A stretch of DNA of 64,000 bases from Botryosphaeria dothidea. Its lineage: Eukaryota > Ascomycota > Dothideomycetes > Botryosphaeriales > Botryosphaeriaceae. Made by a program: the position numbers and the translations under genes. Positions 1 through 11,786 of the stretch are shown one piece after another (within the stretch, counting starts at the first letter, position 1; every line of letters starts with the position of its first letter). The stretch spans positions 2,356,001-2,420,000 of the forward strand of contig WWBZ02000040.1 in assembly GCA_011503125.2 (NCBI GenBank), given 5' to 3'. The notes beneath the pieces were generated by a model. That model worked only from the letters and a program-made list of their open reading frames with translations, made no database searches and was not told where the DNA came from.

Positions 1-686
1 CCTTTCCGGGTTCTTGTCGTCTGGACATTTGTGTGCAGCGCATCAACGCCGCCCTCACGTCATGTCGGACATTTCTCCGTTGTACCCACTGCCGAAAAGA
101 CTCTTTCTCGGTTCTCCTCACAGTATCATCCTTTCAACTCGTCATGCGCCTCTTCGAATATATAGTGGCGCAGCAATCGAGCACGCCTGACTCGGACGTC
201 AATAACAGCGGGACGCCTAAGAGCGGTCATATAAATGGGCAGGTATGGTGTCGCCTCGGCGAATATGAAGTCAGTCAGGAGGAAGAGGTGGCAATTCGGC
301 GGTTTGTCGTGCGACGAGCACTCCAGAAAGGAGAGGAAACACTCGCAACTTTGAAGGCTTTGACAGAGCGGCAAGCAAGGACCGCGGAAACCAGTCCGCA
401 AGGACAAAGGGTGGGATCTTCGACCAGTTCAAGTCCCCGAATAAACTCTCTGCCGTCACCTTCATCAGTCATTTCAGCGACTCTGGCAGAGACTGCCCAC
501 GATTGTGGAGCTACCGGTAGTGTTGAGGCGACGATGAAAGGTGAAATGAGAGAACCTGTCTGTCCCGAGACCGGATTCACCGATCTGAGTGGAGCGGATA
601 TGGCTTACATACAGCAAATCATATGTCGTAGCGAGGCGGTGCTGGAGCTATTCATGCGCACTGTTTCAAGGGATCTGTACATTTAG
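1..686 (+). CDS. 3' end of a probable C6-type fungal regulator (partial)
   Basis: The frame is open from the window edge to a TAG at 684-686, so the gene probably starts to the left of the window; a Met lies at 33. The translation contains LLTVSSFQLVMRLFEYIVAQ, then GEYEVSQEEEVAIRRFVVRR followed by a basic helix, which resembles the C-terminal segment of many fungal Zn2Cys6 regulators (a short 'G.Y.V..EEE' motif followed by a long helix). A Ser/Pro-rich linker and a final helix close it. No zinc cluster is visible because that part would lie upstream. It is convergent with the complete C6 regulator that ends at 811. The family assignment is an inference from motif style only; it could also be an unrelated hypothetical protein. 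Confidence 0.42.
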   Translation, partial: FPGSCRLDICVQRINAALTSCRTFLRCTHCRKDSFSVLLTVSSFQLVMRLFEYIVAQQSSTPDSDVNNSGTPKSGHINGQVWCRLGEYEVSQEEEVAIRRFVVRRALQKGEETLATLKALTERQARTAETSPQGQRVGSSTSSSPRINSLPSPSSVISATLAETAHDCGATGSVEATMKGEMREPVCPETGFTDLSGADMAYIQQIICRSEAVLELFMRTVSRDLYI

Positions 687-810
687 AGTACATGCAGGGG
701 CTCATCGGAAGTACGAGTCTCGCATGCATCCAATGGAAATTATTGTCAAGAATTTCTTCCCACTTGTTGGCGATATCTTGGAATATATGCGTCTCAAACG
801 TGATTGATAA

Positions 811-3472
811 TCATGCCGGTGGACTCCAGGGAAGCGAGTCAAGATTCCACCAGCCCTTCAGTGCGTCAGCGGAGCTCCTTTTCAGGAAGACACACTGCGT
901 ACTTACCCAATCGAATTCTCCAGATAGCTCAGAAAAGTCGGGAGCATCAGCTAACGTTGCATCGCCACCATCGTTTTCCCATCTGGCCGGATTACTTCCC
1001 AGCGAGGCATCATAAGAAGTCTCCATGGACAGTTGTTCAAGAAAACTGCTCGCAACGCCCTGCCCCGAGATTTCGGAGGATGACCCTTTTGAAACAGATC
1101 CAGAATCGACGGCCCTATTTTTTTCGGCGCCGACGGAAGTTGCAAAAGGAGAAGCCTCGGCGGAATTGCAGTCCGGAGGAATTGTTCTATCGATCATCCG
1201 CCGCACCACCCTCCAAGTCTTGCTTGCTTCCGCCTCTTTCAGCTTCCGCATCATTCGAAGCGCGCTAATGGCCTTGTCAAGGAGGCCGTCGTGACTTGAG
1301 GCGCGGAATTGAGGGCTCTTTAGCTCAGAAAGGACGTGCATAATGGCTTGGAACGCGCTGTGGCCATTGATGTGCCACTGGAAGGGTTCCGTCTCTTTTG
1401 CCAAGTTGGCGGCCATGAGATTTTCCATGAGCATTACAGATTTTTCGAAAATCCTGCCAATGTCAGCTTTCAAGGTCTCGCACATACCATGGAGTTGACA
1501 TACATCATGCGAACTTCTGGGGATATGATCACCTCTCGGTAAGCCTTTGGGATTCTCAACCAGAAAATGACCCAACATTTCCACTCCAACAGAGCGGCAA
1601 GTCCAAGTGCCAATCCTTGAAGTGGGACGGATGGGTCGCAATTGCAAAGGTAAAGCCTTTGTTGCTTCTCCAACATTGAGTCAACCATCGCTCGTACTTC
1701 CTGGTATAAGTGCTGGATCTCAATAACCGGATCGATTTGTTCGTTGTCGCCAAGCGTAGACTTCTTGATCCGGCGTTCAAGACGGTAGGTGCTCTGAATA
1801 ACCTTCCTGAAGCAATGAATGCCGTTAAGGCGGATTAGATGAGTTGTCATATCAGTAAACGTAGAATTCGACTCGATCAGCTGGGAAATTGGTGTCCCCT
1901 CGACTATTTCCTCATCGTCAACATTTTGAGGCGGGAGAGTGGTGAAGTCATCATCCGAGATCGCTGGTTCATGTCCCTTGCCTTCGGCGGAACGGAAATC
2001 AAGATGACAAAGCTGATGCCATACTCTCCGACGGAGTTCAGCTTGGACAGCGTCCATCTTCCCGGAAGGAAATAGAGAGGGGTCACTGTGCAGACCCTGG
2101 TCGATAGCTACTCGTATGGCTAGTCCGGTCAGTGGCCAGGCTTTTCCCAGCTCATCCTCTCGGAATTGAGAGCTCTGCTTGTATTAGTACAGGATACCCG
2201 AGTATTGAAGCCAATCAATACAACTCACTAGCATCAAAACGAATCCTTGCAAAACCTCAAAGCTTGAGGTGGTCAGGACATCCTCTCGGTGCAGACACAA
2301 TTCCGCGCCTCGCTGAAGACGTTGCAGCATCACCGACTTCTCGATTTGGAATCTGTCATAAGTAGCGTCCGGTTTCATACTGTTCACTGCCGAGTACATT
2401 ATAGCAAATGCAAGAGGCTCGAAGGTGCGTAGACTCTTCATTTGCGAGTATAATCCGGGCCGTGGACTGTCTTTTCTGCGCCACTTTAGCTGACTTCTCT
2501 TCAAGACATTGGAAAAGGCACTAGGAAGGTTCACCCACTGTTGTGAACATGCTCGATAGGATACCTCAATGTAATTCCGAAAGCGCTGTGACAAAGTAGG
2601 TTTATGCACAATCCTGGTCATCGGATCTACATTTGAGAAAAACGTGCTGAGCAAAAAGTGACAATGCTCCGGATCCCTGGGCAAGAACGAGGCAGAAGTG
2701 GCAGGCTGTCTCATGTTTCCGAAAAGCAAGGAAGTCGGGTAGTCACTGATGGAATTACTTGCGTCTCGTAAAGTCTCCGGCTCGTCCGCAGACGTCCCCG
2801 GCTCTTCTTCCGCACGATCCTTCAGAAGACTCCTAATGTCGTGAATCTGCGAGTCGTCAGACGAATTCACATGTAAGTTCCATTTGATAGGTCTGGAGTG
2901 GAAAATTTGCACGATAAAAGTAGAAATTTATGCAAGCCTACCTCGTCTGCCAATAAGGCCCAATGCACGGAGGAGACATAATGGGATTGACCATCTTCCA
3001 AGAGTAAAGTCCCGTCAAGACCGTCAGTAGCTAGGATTGGTGTGACATTCCCTGAGGATGTGTTCCGATCTCCTCGATAAAATGGCCGACTCGATGGAAT
3101 ATCTTTCGCAGGAAGTTGACCTGCTGGATTACCAGAGACAGACGATTGATGGCCATCTGCTGCTCTTCCAATGACTGTCTCAAGCCTCTGGAGACGCGAA
3201 AGAATATCGGATATGGGAGGTTCTTGCTGGTTTCTGCTATCGACGGTGCGTGGAAACTCCCGTGGCGCGGCAGATGTGGTCCCAGAAGCCGAAGCCGCAT
3301 ATGAGCACGGATAATTTCCGCGTCGGCAGGCAGAGCAGTTCGGGAGCGCATGGTCGCAGCGCACCTTACGGCGGCGGCATTGGAGGCAAGAAGTCACGGG
3401 TCGCGGACGCGGAAAGCGGCTGTTGTCACCTCGAAAATTGGGCCGAACGCTGACGAAACGAAGTCCGTCCAT
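811..3472 (-). CDS. Zn2Cys6 fungal transcription factor with fungal_trans domain
   Basis: Sequence-specific nuclear regulator. Four exons join in frame: 3472-2942, 2846-2229, 2174-1504 and 1453-811, giving 820 aa. The third intron is 50 nt and starts with GTATGT. The zinc cluster has Cys at residues 29, 32, 39, 46, 49 and 56, followed by a Pro/Ser linker with a short coiled-coil-like segment (LSRLQRLETVIG). The middle homology domain contains FFSNVDPMTRIVHKPTLSQ and the fungal_trans hallmark LTGLAIRVAIDQGLHSDPS. A C-terminal helical region has PFQWHINGHSAFQAIMHVLSEL. Length and order fit the family of regulators that often govern catabolic or secondary-metabolite genes, but nothing in the neighbourhood identifies a target. 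The ATG at 3472 is the first one before the zinc cluster. Confidence 0.93.
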
Positions 3473-4725
3473 CGCTGCCGATGGCGCTGGTGGTTACGGC
3501 GGAGAATGGCCTTGGGGTGGCGTCCGGGCAGAAGTGGGAAAGCGACCAAGGCTTCCAGAATGGTCAGCGTCACGGCGCGTAGGGTAAAGCTGCGGCGTGG
3601 TCGGGCCTGCACTCAGCGCGACGGCAAAAGATCAGTCATCCATGTGTGGGCCCAGCACGTGATCAGCTGTCTCAGAGGATGCTTGACGTAAACATTGGCC
3701 GGTGATGGAGCCTCCTCAGATTCGTGATAGGGGCCGATGAGACGGTGGCTGCAGATCGAGGTTTTCCGCGTTGGCTGGTGCGGAGCGGACGATATCGAGA
3801 GGCTTCATGTCGAGCGTTGAGGGCTGCAGATACGGGCGTGCATGACCGCATCACAACCCAGCCGTTCTCGTGTCGCTTAGGCTGCGGGCTCTTCCGGCGA
3901 CGCCATCAATGGCTTGGCTGAGATGGATGGTGATGGGGCTGCTGGTGGTTTGTGCCGGGAGTTGGGCAAGCCAGCAGCGCTAGAGGAAGGAGCTGCAGCT
4001 GCAGCCGGGTGCGCTACTGCCGTTGACGCAAATTAGTTGCCGCCCGCGCTAACCGAGCATGGCTGGCAACGCTCTTTTTTTGTTCTCGAGCGCCTACTAC
4101 GATGTCAAGATTTGCTATCTTCTCCGCGCTACCTTTCAGCTCATCTACAGCTTTGAGCCTCTTCAGTGGGTCCTGCATCACGTATACGAGGTGTTTCGCA
4201 TGATCCCGTACGCGCCGGCGCAGAGGCAGGGAAACTGCTAGTCGAGACGGCAGTCGAACTAACAGCTCCTGCGCCACATGCCGGCGCCCCTTATCAGAAC
4301 AATCTACCGCCTAACGCCCTCGGCGTTTCTCCTGCACGTGGCTGATTTCACCTTATGCATAGCGTTCCTGCTTTAGATCCTTCGCACCTGACCCGGCTGA
4401 CTCGCCCTGCATATCCGGCAGCGGCCTCAGGGGCCAATTTGGAATTTTCACGTCGTGATGCGATCATTTTTGTCTAAGCGATATCGTCTCTCTGTATGTT
4501 CTCAAAAGCAATTTTCGAGCGCTATTGAAACTCTATTACAAATTAGTGGCCGACCCTCTTGGCTTTGGTGAGGAACCAGCACTGCTTTGTCGTGAGAGGC
4601 CGTAAGATATGTGAACGATAGTAACTACGCTTCCGCTGAATTCCACTTTCCATCTATAGCGTCAATGAACGTGATCCTTTTGCCCGTAAACATCCAAGAA
4701 CAAGCCAAATACAGAACATGAGAAA
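3473..4725. other. Intergenic, promoter side of the C6 factor
   Basis: This 1.25 kb lies between the start of the C6 regulator and the 3' end of the glycosyltransferase. Only short overlapping frames (under 115 codons) occur, with no conserved motif. I see no tRNA, repeat or transposon end. It presumably holds the C6 promoter and the GT2 terminator. Confidence 0.6.
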
Positions 4726-7466
4726 CTAGAAGGTGAAGGCCATCAAGCTCGGGTTGAGCACGATGGGGAGGAGCATGTGGCAAGCAACCATCAGCGCCAG
4801 AGGGAAAATAGCGACAAACTCGGTGATGTTCCAGCTCCAAGGAATGAATGGCGCCTCTGCCATGATCACCATAGCAGCGATGAGCGCGAAGCAGAACAAC
4901 ATGCTCCACTTGAACCTCTTTGCGATCTTTGGTACCTCGAGGAAGAAGTTGGAGCGCTCAACTTCCTTCGCCGTTGCGCCCCACTGCATATCAATGGAGA
5001 ACATGTGGGCAAGGAGGGCCTGCGAAACGTGGATGGAAATACCACCAAAGAAGACGACGAACATGAAGCACCACTTGAAGTTCTCGAAGACTGCAGAGAT
5101 TGTCAGCCTTGTACGTAGTCAGAAAATGCACAAGCACACTTACAGGCGCCTATCAGACTCTTCTGACCGAGGCGGTAACGCTCGACAGCCAGGCCCACAT
5201 TTCCGCCGATGGTGAAGACCAAAATGACCGAAAGCCAAACTTTCCAAGACTCCAGATAGAATTTGTCGAAGTATCCGTTAAACTCTCCGACGACGACGTA
5301 GTTAACAAGCGTGAGGATCCAGGATGCGCCAATGGCATAGTAAGTGCCAATGTACGAGATAATGTTGAGCTTGGAGGCAAGAGGCATCGATGAGGCGATG
5401 AAGGTCTTGAACAGGACAGTGAACGGTCCCTTGTAGATCCACTGGTACATGGGGTTGAAAACGAGCTCGTTGCAGCCATAGGCGTACTTTTCCCATCGGG
5501 CCAGTTCATCGTAAACCGTAAGGGAGACACCTTCCTTGAATCCACCATCAGCCCAGGCAGCAAGGCGAACAATGTAACCTTCGATCTGCAGACGCAAAGC
5601 CATGTCGAAATCTTCCGAGACGGATGTTTCGGACCAGAAACGCTCTTCTCCAAGGTCATCGATGAAGGAAACCTGTTGTACGGCAGACCAGCGGAGAATT
5701 GCATTGTGACCGACGAAGGGAGCAACATCCCCGGCGGCTACACCAAAGACAATGGCAGAGTAAATGAGGTTGGTGAAGAAAGTGATACCGTTCTCGAAAA
5801 AGTCCCAGGAAACCTGCATGACACCGGAGGCAAATTGAATGATGGCAACATCAGGGCAGTGTTCCATTTCCGAAACAGCGTCGAGAAGACAATCCTCAGG
5901 TACCTCTGTGTCTGAATCAATAATGATGATGTAATCACCAACACGGATGTTTCCAGCGGCCCAAGCAATTTTTTCCTCTTCCAGAACTTGCGAAAGGCAG
6001 TGATCGTAGGCTTCGTTTTCGTCTCTGGATGTCCAGTGGTCACCACGGGGGATAGCCTGCAATTTCGTCTCGACAAGGTTGGACAAGCGAAGTCCGAAAT
6101 TCATATTAGAAGCTTTCTTGAACTTTCCCCGACGAACAAAGCCGTTGTCTCCATGCTTCGGGCGGGCTGTCCATCCAATGTTGTTATCCGCATAGAATTC
6201 AATCCGGGCTTGTCTTTCGTCTTCGTCGATGATTTGAATACCATCGTCATGAATCAAGATGTTGGCAGTTCCACCTTGGAGCTCGTACGTCGAGATAGCC
6301 TTTTTGATGGATCGGACCGTGGGTGCAATGACAGAATCCAAGCCCTCCTTGTAGACAGGACACTGAATCGTGACGTGAGGAAGAGCTCCATTGAGTGATT
6401 TCTCGACCCTGGGAGAGCACTTGGCCGAGTAGAACTTGGAGTTCTGCTCAATGTACGAGACAGGGCCAAGCACGCGGGCGAAAATCGACACGATAACATT
6501 GCAAAAGAACTGTGCAGCGTTAGCATATAAAGCATGTCTTCCAGGATATGAACGTACCAGAGCGAAGAAGAAGTTAATGGGAGTCATGAGAACGAAAAGA
6601 ATTGACAGATAGCTCTTGAGCAGTACCACTTCGCGCGCGATTGACTGCCACCCAAGACCCATAAGCGCCATGAGAATTGCGACAGATAGAGCGGTACACA
6701 AGGAGTTGTAGTAAATTGTAGGGCGCTCTTTTTCGGTGGCGGCCTCGACGTCAATCTCGGCCTCTTCGACGATGCCACCTTTTTCGCCAAAGCCTGCCTC
6801 ATAAGAAGACATGGCAGACTTCAGCAGGTCCTCTTGGATGCTCTCAGCTCTGGCAGCGAGGTTCTCTGGATTGTCGTCCCATACAACAAGAAGAGATTCA
6901 GATGCCACGAAAGCAGCGTACTGGTGCTTCCTTGCATACACAAGCTCTTCAACCGTTGGGATCACCTGAACTCGGAGACCTTTCCTGATGGGGATCTCGG
7001 CGTCCGTGGTTCGCTCAATGAAAGTAGACACAACTCTTGTCTTGACAGTCATTGCAGCCTAGAGCAGTGTTAGGCTGAGGATCAACTTCCACAAGCAAAG
7101 AGCTCTTACTTGAACATTGAGGGTAGCAATTGACTGTGCGAGGGTGCTCTCGACCAGTGGTTCAGGGAATGTAATGTACTCTCCACGAGCCTTCTTGAGC
7201 AGGACGCCTTCGACAGCGCCGCTGAAGTCTGAGATCCATCTCGATCCCACCTGTTTCTCGTAAAGATGGTTGATGATGATGTCGTGTCTAATGTCATGGA
7301 TGAATTGGGTGTCCCTTCTGGTCTGGGAGTATACGGAGAATCCGGCCGTTGAGCCATTACGGCTCTGGTACAACGGGGTGAGGCCACCCGGTGTTTGAGC
7401 TGGGGTGATGTCTGGAGGAGACTCTGCCCCCGGGGTGCTATGAGCAGACGGTTGGTTGTAACCCAT
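4726..7466 (-). CDS. GT2: Type-2 glycosyltransferase, polytopic membrane protein (ZtGT2-like)
   Basis: Processive family-2 glycosyltransferase, predicted to make or export a surface polysaccharide across the plasma membrane. Exons 7466-7110, 7058-6558, 6509-5144 and 5090-4726 give 862 aa. After a hydrophilic N-terminus there are two membrane segments (IYYNSLCTALSVAILMALMG and VLLKSYLSILFVLM). Next comes the GT-A core: HVTIQCPVYKE, the metal-binding IIIDSDTEVPEDC, the acid ETSVSEDFDMALRLQ, and an ARWEKYAYG box in the position of the processive QxxRW. At least four more membrane spans follow. The architecture matches fungal GT2 proteins known from Zymoseptoria and Fusarium to be needed for hyphal growth on solid surfaces; that role is family knowledge. 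The second intron (6557-6510) is 48 nt and has no stop in frame. It is divergent from a GH16 wall enzyme. Confidence 0.92.
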
Positions 7467-8715
7467 TTGGGTATCGGATGCGGGAGGATTGCAGCAAAAA
7501 GGACAGGAATGACTGTGGTGTCGTCAAGGAATGAATGACAAACAGCGAATGACGGTTGCACACAAGCGAGCGTTTGCTGTGAAGACTGGAGGGCAGGAGA
7601 AAGCACAGCACTGGAGGAGGCGTGAGAGGGCTTTAACGATGAGGATTCGTGCCAACGGCCATGGCCGCAAGCTAGTCATGTTGATAAAGACGCCTCTTTC
7701 GGCCAGAAAAAAAAAGAGGTTCGCGGCTCCCTTGGGCCAGCCGCGATTCAGGCTGGGCCCGATAGTGCAGAATGTGGAACTCTAGCCTGGAAGGCGGCTC
7801 GTGCAGGAAGCGGCAAAGGCCTGGCGGAGCAGTTCACTGACGGCGGGCTGGGCCAGAGGACGGCTACGCGATACCGGATGTGGGCTGCAGAGCAAGGTGG
7901 TCTGGCGGCATTTCCTCACGGCGGCAGCCGCACGATGAAGACGCCAGTGCGTGAGGGGCGTCCCAGAGGGACTAGGCGTAGCTATTCGTGGTGATGGTGC
8001 AGAGCAGATAGAGCACGATGGCGCCGGCAGCGCCGAGGGGCTGGAAGCTCCCATAAGGTTATCACTGGAGTCAGGGGACACGGAGCGCCTCGTGCGTGGG
8101 TGTGGAGGGGTTCGGAGAGCTGAGCGGGCAGCAGGTGGAAATGAGGGGTCTTGTCTGGCGACGCCACGAGAGGAACAGGCAACTTGATGAGCGCCGAGAG
8201 CCCCTTTTAGGGGGCGTCGTGCCGAGCGGCAGAGCCCGGAACGGCTAAGCAAGCGAGGCCGGCACTAAAAAGGGACTGCTGCTCCGTCGCGACACGCGCC
8301 GCTGCTTGCTCCTACACCATCTTGGGACGCGTTCCTGCAGATGCGACGGACCATGCCGTGCAAAATCATGCGAAAGGTGCTGGGCTGAGGCCTGCTCGTC
8401 TGCATCAGCCACACCGTGGCAACCCCGACACGCTAACTGCCGTACCTCACGACCCGCCGCGCTTACGCAGCTCTTCACGCCGCGAGACCGCTACCGCGCC
8501 ATGCTGCTCTGGACCATCCGAGTGCATGTCGTCCCATGGTTTTTTCTGATAGTGGCGTCCTTGTGGTGGGCAAAATTAGCTAGCTGGGCCATGGCCCCTG
8601 TCAGGGCGAATAGAAAAGTATTGCACGCAGCCCCTCCTCTACGATAGCAAGCTCTCTTTCAGCCCTTTGATTCATTCGTTTCATCGCTTCGATCTCTGCG
8701 GTTTTCTCCGCAACA
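7467..8715. other. Divergent promoter region between GT2 and GH16
   Basis: About 1.25 kb separates the two start codons. Only short, Pro/Ser/Arg-rich frames occur, typical of GC-rich noncoding DNA. The last 80 bases before the GH16 start are pyrimidine-rich, as is common in fungal leaders. I recognise no gene. Confidence 0.6.
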
Positions 8716-10220
8716 ATGCAGAGGTCCGATCATTCAGAAAAGGATGCCTATGCTGGCCACGCCAGCCATGCCAGCGTCGCCAGCGGACGAGCGAGTCCTG
8801 CTGCAAGCGCTTTCAGCAAGGGAAGACCCGATAGTATCCCTATCAACCCTTTTGCAACCCCGCAAGCATCTGTGCCGACCACACGTGCACCAAGCCTTCG
8901 CGCTTATCCCTCTTCTCCAGGCCTTGGGGCAGGAGGATACTTTCGAAGCAGAAGAGTACCAAAAGGTACTATACAAACCCCCAAAGCCTTGAAGGGCAAG
9001 AAGGGCAACGATCCATGGCTCTGGATAATACCAACCGTTGGCTTCCTGCTTGGGCTCGGCGCCGCCGGAGCACTTGTGTATTTTGGCATCACCTGGAACA
9101 CGTCATCATACAATTACTGTCCCATCCTCACTGAGGAATTCTCATCTGGCACTCTCGACGAATCCATCTGGACAAAAGAAATCCGCCTGAATGGCTTCGG
9201 GTGAGTTTTATGAAGAGCTTGCTTTGAAAATGCCTCTGACGGCGTCGCAGAAACGGGGAATTCGACCAAACCACCGCGGACGAGGAAAACGTCTTCATCA
9301 AGAATGGGCAGCTCTACATCAAGCCCACTCTCCAGGATGCCACCCTGATGGAGACCAACAACGTCATTAACCTGACCGCCCTCGGTACCTGTACCTCGGA
9401 TTCTTGGAAGGACTGCGTTGCTTCTACCAACATCACTAATGGCACCGTGCTTCCGCCTGCGAAGTCTGCCCGTCTTACTACCAAGAAGGGTGTCTCATTG
9501 AAGTATGGGCGCGTTGAGGTCAAGGCCAAGATCCCTCAGGGTGACTGGCTGTGGCCCGCCATCTGGATGCTCCCCACCGAGAGTGTGTATGGCGACTGGC
9601 CCAGGAGCGGCGAGATTGACATCCTGGAATCCCGCGGAAACAACTACACCTATGCAACAAACGGCGGCGGCAATGACCAGGCCATCGGCACGCTGCACTG
9701 GGGCCCGGACACCGACAACGATGCTTATCACTTGACCACCAAGAGAAAGGGCGCCTTGCATTCCCAGTACGGCGATGACTTCCACACCTACGGCGTGGAG
9801 TGGACGGAGAAATACATCTTCACCTACATCGATACGCGTCTGCTTCAGGTCCTCTACTGGCCATTCAAGAAGTCCTTCTGGGATTTGGGCAGCTTCCCCG
9901 TGGCCACTGCAAATGGCACTCGCCTTGCAAACCCATGGGCTTCCGGTGGCACCAACGCACCCTTCGATCAGGAGTTCTACCTCATTCTCAATGTCGCAGT
10001 TGGTACGTTGTCAACGAGCAAAGCATGATTTCTCTTACTAATAATCCTCACAGGTGGAACAAACGGGTGGTTCACTGACGGCAAATACGGAAAACCGTGG
10101 GTGGACAGCAGTGCCACGGCGAAGAAGGACTTCTGGAACGCCAGGAACCAATGGTATCCCACTTGGGAGAAGAACGGCCAAATGATTGTTGACAGTGTCA
10201 AGATGTGGAAGCAGTGTTGA
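8716..10220 (+). CDS. GH16 glucanase/transglycosylase, type II membrane protein
   Basis: Cell-wall enzyme that should cleave or transfer beta-1,3(4)-glucan chains. Exons 8716-9200, 9251-10002 and 10054-10220 give 467 aa. Residues 1-100 are Ser/Ala/Pro-rich and basic. A single membrane span (about 101-124, WIIPTVGFLLGLGAAGALVY) follows, so the catalytic part faces the lumen or outside. The catalytic signature EIDILES (about residues 283-288, Glu nucleophile and Glu acid/base) lies in GEIDILESRGNN. Other family blocks are YGRVEVKAKIPQGDWLWPAIWML and FHTYGVEWT. The C-terminal block WFTDGKYGKPW is typical of fungal members related to insect glucan-binding proteins. It has several N-glycosylation sequons. 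There is no classical signal peptide; the internal anchor does that job. Confidence 0.95.
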
Positions 10221-10895
10221 TCGGAGCAAAAGAGAGGTATTCTCCGTTTCTTTTCCAGAGTCAATAGGGACAGCGAGGCGTAATCGGTTGGGGGTTTAAT
10301 GCCAGAGTATAGACATACATGCACTAAGTAATAATCAATATTTGATAATTTGACACGAAAAATGCCGTAAGAATTGAACTTGTATTCAGACCTGAAAAGA
10401 TCCAAAAGTTCACAGTTTTTGTCCATCAAAGGCATCCATGTTTTGTAAGTGTGCCCTTTTTTATCCTTCTTTTTTTTAGCCGACGAAAGTACAGCTACCC
10501 AGCCCTCAACAAAGACACGGACCCAGAATAGAAATTTATCATACGCAAGTAAGACAAAGACAACAATATCAATGCCAGACGTGGCCAGACAGGGAGCAGC
10601 GGCCCAGAGGCTTGACTTTTCAAAGCCAGGTATATATTCCAGGCAAACTAAACCCAGGAAATTTCTACCGAAATTTGTGATTCACTCGATTTTCAGGATT
10701 CTTTATTCTAAACGAGATACCGAATCAGCCATTTCGCTTCGGCCAGCCTTTCCATATTCCAAAAATACACGAAAAGTTAAGAAAACATGCCGCAGGCGAG
10801 AGAGTCTGCTTCAACAGGCATGAGCAGGCGGCTTCGGGAGAGACTGCAAGGTATGGCACCTGAAGGGAACGACTGAGCAGTAACTTACTCACTTC
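10221..10895. other. Intergenic, GH16 3' side
   Basis: This 675-base stretch is A+T-richer than the flanking exons. It holds the GH16 3' untranslated region and the upstream region of the next gene. The longest frame (10449-10823) has a Lys/Arg/Ser-rich translation without motifs. I see nothing recognisable. Confidence 0.55.
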
Positions 10896-11786
10896 ATGAA
10901 AGCGTTAGAGAAATGCGTTCCCCGGTACCTATTCAGGACCTTCTCCAGCCAATCTGGAGGGGGTTTACCCGGTCTCAACAACAGGGTTTGTATCACACCG
11001 CACGCATTCCTGCAAGATTCTCCCTGCACCTACAACCCATATGACCTTGAAGACGAGCATTTTAGAAGACTAGTGGAGCGCCACGTATTCGACAAACCTG
11101 ACGGGAAGTCACCCTTCAGTTCATGGACGCCGTCGGTCTTGCTCGCACTCAGCATTGCACAATGGATGGATGAAGTTGGTCAAGACTATATCCATATTGC
11201 AGTAATCGACACCCGTGAAGTTGGCTCATCCGTTAAAATATGGCACACGCCGCGGCTCATGAGAGCTTTGTCTCTACGGTCTCTAGCTGAACCGGAATGT
11301 CTGGTTTACGGTACGATCTCTGGGTCAGGTTTCAAACCTGTGCGGTACAACGACATACAAGAGGCAGGCATAATTACTTTACTTCCGCAACTGAAAGAGC
11401 CATCGAGGCACATTGAAAGCTGGACAAGGTGGTACGTGAGAGTTGCTAACGGGATTTTATCCCGGAGGGCGCCTGTGGACCTGAACGAAAAATCAATGCA
11501 TTTGACGATTAGCATTGCGAGTCTTTTCGAGCCAATGCAGTTCGCTGTCGCATCAGCACTTGCTTGCTTGGAAATGCGACCTTGGGATCGGAGGCGTGAG
11601 GCAGACAATGTCAGTGTCCGCATTTTCCGACAGGTGCTCGCTGATGACCTGATCGACCGCCACAAAGACGACGAACGCTGGATTCGTAATGATGATCATA
11701 TAGACCTTCCAGAGTATCCAGAGTTGCATCAGTGGGTCACGTTAATGCGAACAGTTAAAAACACAGTACACGGAATCAGAAGATAA
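10896..11786 (+). CDS. Fungal protein of unknown function (DUF7587-like)
   Basis: A single open frame of 296 aa from the ATG at 10896 to a TAA. The N-terminal part reads PRYLFRTFSSQSGGG, then ITPHAFLQ, then SPFSSWTPSVLLALSIAQWM, a pattern I associate with a widespread fungal domain of unknown function (DUF7587 type), which begins RYL(Y/F)R.F...SGGG and has a (W)TPS...AL..A block. The middle contains HIAVIDTRE, a beta-strand-like segment also typical of that group. There is no signal peptide or membrane span. The C-terminal half is helical (LTISIASLFEPMQFAVASAL). Such proteins are common, lineage-variable accessory genes; the biochemical role is unknown. The gene stands alone, with no operon-like or cluster context. 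Confidence 0.7.
   Translation: MKALEKCVPRYLFRTFSSQSGGGLPGLNNRVCITPHAFLQDSPCTYNPYDLEDEHFRRLVERHVFDKPDGKSPFSSWTPSVLLALSIAQWMDEVGQDYIHIAVIDTREVGSSVKIWHTPRLMRALSLRSLAEPECLVYGTISGSGFKPVRYNDIQEAGIITLLPQLKEPSRHIESWTRWYVRVANGILSRRAPVDLNEKSMHLTISIASLFEPMQFAVASALACLEMRPWDRRREADNVSVRIFRQVLADDLIDRHKDDERWIRNDDHIDLPEYPELHQWVTLMRTVKNTVHGIRR

Noticed and set aside
1454..1503. Apparent frameshift in the C6 transcription factor C-terminus
   Set aside because: A 50-nt GTATGT...GCTGAC...GCAG intron restores the frame exactly.
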